Of a stretch of DNA of 5,270 nt, positions 1 through 4,096 are shown in pieces (within the stretch, counting starts at the first letter, position 1; each line of letters opens with the position of its first letter). Source of the stretch: Geodermatophilaceae bacterium (GTDB lineage Bacteria > Actinomycetota > Actinomycetes > Mycobacteriales > Geodermatophilaceae); assembly GCA_013814015.1 (NCBI GenBank), contig JACCQS010000431.1, positions 1 through 5,270 of the forward strand, written 5' to 3'. Position numbers and translations under genes: made by a program. The notes beneath the pieces are model-generated. The model searched no databases. It was not told where the DNA came from and was given only the letters and a program-made list of their open reading frames with translations.

Positions 1-284
1 TCGCTCAGCTGCCACACGACCAGCGCGAACAAGCCGACCGCGATGATCCAGAGCAGGGCTCGACCGATCGGCTCGTCAGCCAGCGTGGCCAGCGCGCCCG
101 ACTTGTCCCCGCTCTGTGAACTGCTGCTCCAGGCCATGTTGACCGCGACCCAGGCGACCAGGACATGGACGATGCCGTAGGCGATCAAGCCCACCCTGGC
201 CAGACCGGTCAGCACCGAGCTCGATGCGGCCGATTGCCCCGCACTGCTGGCCTGCTTGGCCCCTTGCTTGATGGATTTGGTCAT
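1..284 (-). CDS. DUF1206 family membrane protein, N-terminal part (runs off the left edge)
   Basis: Ninety-four residues are visible before the window ends. A hydrophilic start (MTKSIKQGAK, Ser/Ala-rich) is followed by LARVGLIAYGIVHVLVAW, a first membrane helix at about residues 29-52. A polar loop with DKSGALATLADEPIGR comes next, then a second helix at about 76-93 (LLWIIAVGLFALVVWQL). This helix-loop-helix unit, with ARVGxxAYGxVH, the D(K/Q)SGAL loop and the GR-LLW-(A)VGL second helix, is the repeat unit of DUF1206. That family of actinobacterial inner-membrane proteins usually has three such units and about 270 residues. Their function is unknown. The ATG is the first start after an in-frame TGA a few codons upstream. 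The SD is weak: GAGAA lies close by and a better GGAGG sits about 13 nt away. The gene lies 139 bp downstream of the DUF5302 gene on the same strand and may or may not share its transcript. Family call is confident; function is not known. Confidence 0.87.
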   Translation of the reverse strand, partial: MTKSIKQGAKQASSAGQSAASSSVLTGLARVGLIAYGIVHVLVAWVAVNMAWSSSSQSGDKSGALATLADEPIGRALLWIIAVGLFALVVWQLS

Positions 285-366
285 GTCGTTCTCATCGCCT
301 CCGGTTCACAGCCCATCAGATCCGGCCATCATTGTCGACCAGCCGGAGACGTGGGCGCCTCTCATG

Positions 367-383
367 CGCGTACGGCGTACGCG
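367..383. promoter_or_regulatory. Perfect palindrome CGCGTAC-GGC-GTACGCG
   Basis: Two perfect 7-bp arms separated by 3 bp lie in the gap between the DUF5302 stop and the DUF1206 start. On the minus strand this is about 40 nt after the DUF5302 stop and 83 nt before the DUF1206 ATG. It could be a repressor site upstream of the DUF1206 gene or a short hairpin ending the DUF5302 transcript. No T-run follows on either strand, so an intrinsic terminator is not well supported. The structure is seen; the role is inference. Confidence 0.4.
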
Positions 384-423
384 AGTCAGAACGCTCGAGC
401 GAAGCCGATTAGACGTCGGGCGG

Positions 424-669
424 TCAGCCTGACTTGCGGCGATGCGTGCGCTGTTGTTTGTCGTTGGGGTGCAACGTCATTCCCGTTCCGTTGAGATGTT
501 CCTCCCCGGAGCGTTCGGCGGCCTTGGAGTTCTTTGCCTCCAGCGCCTGACGAAACGCATTCCGGGTCTCGTCGTCGACCCCTGGTGATTGCTCGGAGTT
601 GCCGGGTGCGGATGCGGCCTGACTCGACTTCGGCGCAGTTCGCTTCGCGACCGTTTTCCTTGCGGCCAT
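424..669 (-). CDS. DUF5302 domain-containing small protein (81 aa)
   Basis: An 81-residue, highly charged protein with no membrane segment or signal peptide. The N-terminus is basic and Ala/Ser-rich (MAARKTVAKRTAPKSS). It leads to DDETRNAFRQALEAKNSKAA at about residues 32-51, a predicted amphipathic helix, then a polar linker with GEEHLNGTG, and the end QRTHRRKSG. The pairing of a (F)R(E/Q)AL(E/D)xK(N/K) helix with a C-terminal xxRRKSG is the signature of DUF5302, small actinobacterial proteins of unknown function. The start at 669 is chosen because a strong Shine-Dalgarno sits 6 nt upstream. The same frame stays open for another 345 codons across the opposite-strand HAD gene, but that part is a GC-rich shadow. 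The N-terminal tail seems longer and more basic than in members I recall, which might mean nucleic-acid contact; this is speculation. The gene is divergent from the HAD-GH65 genes and upstream of the DUF1206 gene. Confidence 0.8.
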   Translation of the reverse strand: MAARKTVAKRTAPKSSQAASAPGNSEQSPGVDDETRNAFRQALEAKNSKAAERSGEEHLNGTGMTLHPNDKQQRTHRRKSG

Positions 670-675
670 GGCGGG

Positions 676-683
676 CTCCTCTC
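676..683 (-). promoter_or_regulatory. Ribosome binding site of the DUF5302 gene
   Basis: On the minus strand the sequence reads GAGAGGAG, then CCCGCC, then ATG. The AGGAG core with a 6-nt spacer is a near-ideal Shine-Dalgarno. It decides the start at 669 against the far longer upstream reading frame. Confidence 0.75.
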
Positions 684-763
684 GGGCGGTCCCGTCGAAG
701 CGGTCCGCGGATCGTGGTCGGATCGTGTTCGGTTGGTCGTGCCTCATCCCATCGTCCCCTACG

Positions 764-782
764 AGGCCGGGCAACCCGGTTT
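764..782. promoter_or_regulatory. Short inverted repeat CCGGG-CAA-CCCGG in the divergent promoter region
   Basis: A perfect 5-bp-arm inverted repeat (767-771 and 775-779) has a 3-nt loop. In plus-strand RNA it can be lengthened by two G-U pairs and one A-U pair, with three T at 780-782. It is followed by further CCGGT copies at 783 and 788, with another at 833. It lies between the divergent DUF5302 and HAD genes, so an operator or a small attenuator-like hairpin are both possible. Short GC-rich arms arise easily by chance in such DNA, so confidence is low. Confidence 0.25.
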
Positions 783-811
783 CCGGTCCGGTACAGCTTT
801 GTCTCATTCGT

Positions 812-829
812 TGCACCGTGCCCTGTGCA
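812..829. promoter_or_regulatory. Inverted repeat TGCAC-N8-GTGCA, candidate operator upstream of the HAD gene
   Basis: TGCAC at 812-816 is mirrored by GTGCA at 825-829. A nested GCAC-C-GTGC lies at 813-821. The site begins about 20 bp upstream of the candidate -10 box and would cover the -35 region, a usual place for a sugar-responsive repressor of the LacI or GntR kind. No regulator gene is in the window, so the assignment rests on position and symmetry only. Confidence 0.25.
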
Positions 830-848
830 CTACCGGTCGGTATCCCGC

Positions 849-854
849 TAGCGT
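849..854 (+). promoter_or_regulatory. Candidate -10 box for a leaderless HAD-GH65 transcript
   Basis: TAGCGT fits the actinobacterial TANNNT -10 consensus and ends 7 nt before the ATG at 862. That spacing would start the mRNA at or next to the A of the start codon. No purine-rich Shine-Dalgarno is present in the 25 nt before this ATG, which agrees with leaderless initiation, common in Actinobacteria. No convincing -35 box is seen at 16-18 bp. Confidence 0.4.
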
Positions 855-861
855 CTGCGCC

Positions 862-1623
862 ATGTTGGGTCTGCCCGCGGGAATTCGGGCCTGTCTGTTC
901 GATGTCGACGGAGTGCTCACCGAGACCGCGATCGTGCACCGCGCGGCCTGGCGGAGGACCTTCGATGCCTTCCTCCAGGAGTATCCCGGTCTGACCCCGG
1001 AGCAGTTCGCGCCGTTCACCGACGCCGACTACAACGCGCATGTCGACGGCAAGCCCCGCAAGAACGGCGTACGCGACTTCCTTGCCTCCCGCGGCATCAC
1101 CTTGCCTGAGGGGAGTCCGTCGGACCCGGTCGATGCAGCGACGGTCGAGGGTGTCGCCAACCGCAAGAACGTCCTCGTCCTCGCTGAGTTGGCCGAGCAC
1201 GGGGTCACGCCGTACCCGGGGTCCCTGCGCTACCTGGTGGCCGTCCGCGCAGCGGGCCTGCGGATCGCGGCGGTGACCGCGTCGGCTAACGGCGAGCAGG
1301 TCATCGAGGCCGGCGGTTTCACCGAGTTCTGTGAGGCGCGCATCGATGGGATCGTGGCCGAGCGGGAGAACCTGAGGGGCAAACCGGCCCCGGATCCATT
1401 CCTGGCCGGGGCCAGGGCACTTGGCGTCGAGGCGTCCCAAGCCGCGGTCTTCGAGGATGCCATCTCGGGCGTTCAGGCCGGGCGGGCGGGCGGGTTCGGG
1501 TTCGTGATCGGGGTGAATCGGGTCGGGCAGGCCGCGGCCCTGCGCGAGCACGGAGCCGACATCGTCGTTGATGACCTCGCTGAGCTCCTCGAAGCATCGT
1601 CGGCGCCTGGTGATCACGCATGA
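862..1623 (+). CDS. pgmB: Beta-phosphoglucomutase-type HAD-family phosphatase/mutase
   Basis: A 253-residue cytoplasmic HAD protein, likely converting beta-D-glucose 1-phosphate to glucose 6-phosphate. All four HAD motifs are present. Motif I is FDVDGVLTET, with nucleophile D14 and acid/base D16 (the extra Asp typical of mutases and phosphatases). Motif II is AAVTASAN with T139. Motif III is RGKPAPDPF with K174. Motif IV is VFEDAISGVQAG with E198 and D199, which bind Mg2+. H26 and W30 (VHRAAW) match the His and Trp of the Lactococcus beta-PGM cap hinge. The helical cap (about 20-115) has the HVDGKPRKNGVRDFL block, which I recall from the mycobacterial Rv3400-like branch. The ATG at 862 sits just before the first beta strand; the frame is open upstream, but nothing family-like is encoded there. 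The stop at 1621-1623 overlaps an ATG (ATGA), and the GH65 gene begins 79 nt later. A GH65 partner makes beta-PGM more likely than a generic sugar phosphatase. Confidence 0.85.
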   Translation: MLGLPAGIRACLFDVDGVLTETAIVHRAAWRRTFDAFLQEYPGLTPEQFAPFTDADYNAHVDGKPRKNGVRDFLASRGITLPEGSPSDPVDAATVEGVANRKNVLVLAELAEHGVTPYPGSLRYLVAVRAAGLRIAAVTASANGEQVIEAGGFTEFCEARIDGIVAERENLRGKPAPDPFLAGARALGVEASQAAVFEDAISGVQAGRAGGFGFVIGVNRVGQAAALREHGADIVVDDLAELLEASSAPGDHA

Positions 1624-1710
1624 CCTTGCTTCCCGCGCCCACCGTCCCCTCCGGTCCTCACTCGCTGGCGCTCGCTGCCATCCGCACGTCCGGCGGTCGC
1701 TCATGACCTT
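1619..1710. repeat. 83-bp insert flanked by 9-bp direct repeats at the HAD/GH65 junction
   Basis: CATGACCTT occurs at 1619-1627, over the HAD stop codon, and again at 1702-1710, over the GH65 start codon, 83 nt apart. Match continues imperfectly beyond (GC against TGC). Removing one repeat plus the intervening DNA restores a clean ATGA overlap of the HAD stop with the GH65 start. The stretch between the repeats has only about four A in nearly 80 nt on the plus strand, is rich in pyrimidines, and contains the repetitive CTCGCTGGCGCTCGCTGCC. This looks like a short non-coding element with target-site duplication. No clear terminal inverted repeats are seen, and chance similarity of two start contexts is not excluded. 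Confidence 0.45.
1620..1706 (+). CDS. Possible 28-codon coupling mini-ORF between the HAD and GH65 genes
   Basis: An ATG at 1620 overlaps the HAD stop as ATGA. The frame reads 28 codons (MTLLPAPTVPSGPHSLALAA, then eight more) and ends at TGA 1704-1706, which in turn overlaps the GH65 ATG as ATGA. Most third positions are G or C, but that is expected in this DNA. The peptide resembles no family I know. If translated, its likely role is to carry terminating ribosomes from the HAD stop to the GH65 start, since the GH65 gene has only a weak GGCGG at 1692-1696. It lies wholly inside the suspected insert, so it may be a by-product. Whether it is a real gene is doubtful. Confidence 0.25.
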   Translation: MTLLPAPTVPSGPHSLALAAIRTSGGRS

Positions 1711-4066
1711 TGCCGACGAGATCCGCTACACCTCGGCGACCGACCCCTGGAAGCTGTCCCAGTTCGGATTCGATGCCGCACGTCAGGGCAGCCTCGAATC
1801 GCTCTTCGCGCTGTCCAACGGTCACATCGGCTTGCGCGGCACGCTCGACGAGGGGGAGCCACGGCATCTTCCGGGCAGTTACCTCAACGGCCTGTACGAG
1901 GAGCGGGTGCTGCCGCACGCCGAGGCGGGATACGGATTCCCGGAGTCCGGACAGACGGTGGTCAACGTCGCTGACGGCAAGCTGATCCGGCTGTTGGTGG
2001 GAGACTCCCCTTTGGACCTCACCTATGGCGAGGTTCTCGATCATCATCGGACCCTGGATCTGCGGTCAGGAATCCTGCACCGGCACACCAATTGGCGCTC
2101 GCCCAACGGCCGTTCGGTCCGTGTGCGCTCGCAGCGGCTGGTGTCCCTGACCAGGCGCTCGATCGCCGCAATCTGTTATGAGGTCGAGCCGATCGATGAC
2201 GAGGGCGACCTCTACGTCGCGATCCAGTCCGACCTGCTGGCCAACGAAGAGGCGGGTGGGGCGCCGAGTACGGATCCCCGCTCGGCGGCCCGCGTCGCCC
2301 CGCTGATCGGGGAGTTGTCCGGCGCCAAGGAGGCCCGTGCCGTGCTCGGCCACATCACCCAGAGCAGCCGGCTGCGGATGGCCGTCGGGATGGATCACGA
2401 ACTGGAGGTCCCGGACCGTTCGACCACCGCCATCGATGTCAACAGCGATGTCGCCCGGTTCACGGTGTCGGCGCGGTTGCCTGCGGGATCGAAACTGCGC
2501 CTGGTGAAGTACCTCGCCTACGGCTGGTCCAGCCGACGCTCGGCACATGCACTTCGTGATCAGGTGGAGGGCGCGCTGGCCACCTCGAAGCTGTCCGGAT
2601 GGGACGTCCTGGTCACCGAACAGCGAAAGTTCCTCGACGACCACTGGGCCGCCGCCGACGTGGAAGTCGAGGGCGACGACGAGATGCAGCAGGCGGTCCG
2701 GGTCGCGATGTTCCACGTCCTGCAGGCCGCCGTACGGGCCGAACGTCGGGCGATCCCCGCAAAGGGGCTCACCGGTCCAGGCTATGACGGGCACACCTTC
2801 TGGGACACCGAGACCTACGTCCTACCGGTGCTCACCTACACCGCGCCCGAGTCGGCCCGCGATGCGCTGATCTGGCGACACTCCACCCTGGATCGGGCTC
2901 GCGCCCGCGCAGCCGAATTGGGCCAGAAGGGGGCGGCCTTCCCGTGGCGCACGATCAATGGCGCCGAGTGCTCGGGCTATTGGCCGGCAGGCACGGCCGC
3001 CTTCCACATCAACGCCGACATCGCAGATGCGGTCGCCCGGTACTACGGCGCCACCGGAGACCTGAACTTCGACCGTGACTACGGCGCCGAGATCTTGGTC
3101 GAAACCGCCCGGTTGTGGATGTCGTTGGGCCACTTCGCTTCTGACGATGGGTTCCGGATCGACGGTGTCACCGGACCTGATGAGTACTCCGCGATCACCG
3201 ATAACAACACGTTCACCAACCTGATGGCACAAAAGAATCTCCGCGAAGCGGCCAACGCCGTCGGACGCCAGGTCGAGGTGGCTGATCGGCTCGAAGTGGA
3301 CGAGGCCGAAGCCGCGTCCTGGAACCGGGCCGCGGAAGCCATGGTGATCCCGTACGACGAACGCCTCCAGGTCCACCAACAGTCCGAGGCATTCACCGAG
3401 CACGACGAATGGGACTTCGCGGACACGCCCGCCGAGCACTATCCGCTGCTGCTGCATGCGCCGTACTTCGAGATCTATCGCAAACAGGTCATCAAGCAGG
3501 CGGACCTCGTCATGGCGATGTTCCTGCGCGGCGATGCGTTCACCGCGGAGCAGAAGGCTCGGAACTTCGCTTACTACGAGGCACGTACGGTGCGTGACTC
3601 GTCCCTGTCAGCTGCTCAGCAGGCAGTTCTCGCAGCCGAGGTCGGGCATCTGGACCTCGCCTACGACTACTGGGCCGAGACAGTCTTCACCGACCTCTAC
3701 AACCTGCACGGCAACAGCGTGCAAGGTCTGCACCTGGCCGCGTTGGCCGGCGCGTGGACGGTCGCCGTCTGTGGCTTCGGCGGGATGCGGGACCACAACG
3801 GCTGGGTGACCTTCGCGCCGAGGCTGCCTCCTAAGCTGACCTGCCTGGCGTTCCGGATCCTGGTCGAGGGACGGGCCATCACTGTCAAGGTCGGCAGGAA
3901 CTCGGCCACCTACCACCTCGTCAACGGCAAGGCGTTCACCAGCAGCCACCACGGGAAGGAGTTCACCATCGCCGTCGATGCGCCGGTGACGCTGCCGATT
4001 CCGGCTGCTCCCGAGGTCGCGCCCGTGCAGCAACCGATGGGTCGCAAGCCGATTCACCGCGACTGA
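1703..4066 (+). CDS. Glycoside hydrolase family 65 disaccharide phosphorylase
   Basis: A complete 787-residue cytoplasmic enzyme of usual GH65 size. GH65 phosphorylases split alpha-linked glucosides with phosphate, inverting to beta-glucose 1-phosphate. The N-terminal beta-sandwich (about 10-290) contains SLFALSNGHIGLRGTLDEG, then comes a helical linker near W300. The (alpha/alpha)6 barrel (about 325-690) carries YDGHTFWDTE (W367, D368, E370) and DGVTGPDEY with general acid E494. It also has VIKQADLV (K598, Q599), RDSSLS (631-636) near the phosphate site of known structures, and NSVQGLHLAALAGAW (H677). A C-terminal beta domain (about 697-770) and a GRKPIHR tail follow. The general acid is kept, and the neighbouring beta-PGM gene favours phosphorylase over hydrolase. 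Substrate (maltose, trehalose, kojibiose, nigerose) cannot be told. The ATG at 1703 is preferred because SLFALSNGH then falls where family members have it and the protein has nearly the length I recall for M. tuberculosis Rv3401. In-frame GTG 1610 and TTG 1568 would add a non-family, Arg-rich leader. Confidence 0.9.
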   Translation: MTFADEIRYTSATDPWKLSQFGFDAARQGSLESLFALSNGHIGLRGTLDEGEPRHLPGSYLNGLYEERVLPHAEAGYGFPESGQTVVNVADGKLIRLLVGDSPLDLTYGEVLDHHRTLDLRSGILHRHTNWRSPNGRSVRVRSQRLVSLTRRSIAAICYEVEPIDDEGDLYVAIQSDLLANEEAGGAPSTDPRSAARVAPLIGELSGAKEARAVLGHITQSSRLRMAVGMDHELEVPDRSTTAIDVNSDVARFTVSARLPAGSKLRLVKYLAYGWSSRRSAHALRDQVEGALATSKLSGWDVLVTEQRKFLDDHWAAADVEVEGDDEMQQAVRVAMFHVLQAAVRAERRAIPAKGLTGPGYDGHTFWDTETYVLPVLTYTAPESARDALIWRHSTLDRARARAAELGQKGAAFPWRTINGAECSGYWPAGTAAFHINADIADAVARYYGATGDLNFDRDYGAEILVETARLWMSLGHFASDDGFRIDGVTGPDEYSAITDNNTFTNLMAQKNLREAANAVGRQVEVADRLEVDEAEAASWNRAAEAMVIPYDERLQVHQQSEAFTEHDEWDFADTPAEHYPLLLHAPYFEIYRKQVIKQADLVMAMFLRGDAFTAEQKARNFAYYEARTVRDSSLSAAQQAVLAAEVGHLDLAYDYWAETVFTDLYNLHGNSVQGLHLAALAGAWTVAVCGFGGMRDHNGWVTFAPRLPPKLTCLAFRILVEGRAITVKVGRNSATYHLVNGKAFTSSHHGKEFTIAVDAPVTLPIPAAPEVAPVQQPMGRKPIHRD

Positions 4067-4096
4067 CCCGAAGGCCTGACCGGCGGAAGGGTCAGT
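4062..4096. terminator. Bidirectional stem-loop between convergent genes
   Basis: ACTGACCC (4062-4069) and GGGTCAGT (4089-4096) form a perfect 8-bp stem around a 19-nt loop. The loop can itself pair GCC (4074-4076) with GGC (4082-4084). The left arm contains the TGA stop of the GH65 gene and the right arm contains the stop of the glutamine synthetase-like gene. The placement fits a shared terminator for convergent transcripts. There is no U-run on either side, so it would be the U-less type common in high-GC actinobacteria. Confidence 0.55.

Noticed and set aside
589..861. Upstream extension of the HAD protein by 91 codons
   Set aside because: The extension has no family match that I can see and overlaps the DUF5302 gene and its ribosome site. 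The ATG at 862 places the first beta strand at the normal distance from the N-terminus.
1568..1702. GH65 start at TTG 1568 or GTG 1610
   Set aside because: Both overlap the HAD gene and add an Arg-rich leader that passes through the suspected insert. ATG 1703 gives the normal GH65 N-terminus.
424..1704. 426-codon minus-strand frame covering the HAD gene and ending with the DUF5302 protein
   Set aside because: Only the last 81 codons are family-like and preceded by a strong Shine-Dalgarno. The rest is antisense to a HAD gene with all catalytic motifs and is low-complexity Arg/Gly/Pro text typical of GC-rich shadows.
2066..4057. Three long minus-strand frames antisense to the GH65 gene (2066-2794, 2822-3457, 3608-4057)
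   Set aside because: They lie wholly within a gene with clear motifs from end to end, and their translations look like antisense text of high-GC coding DNA with no recognisable domain.
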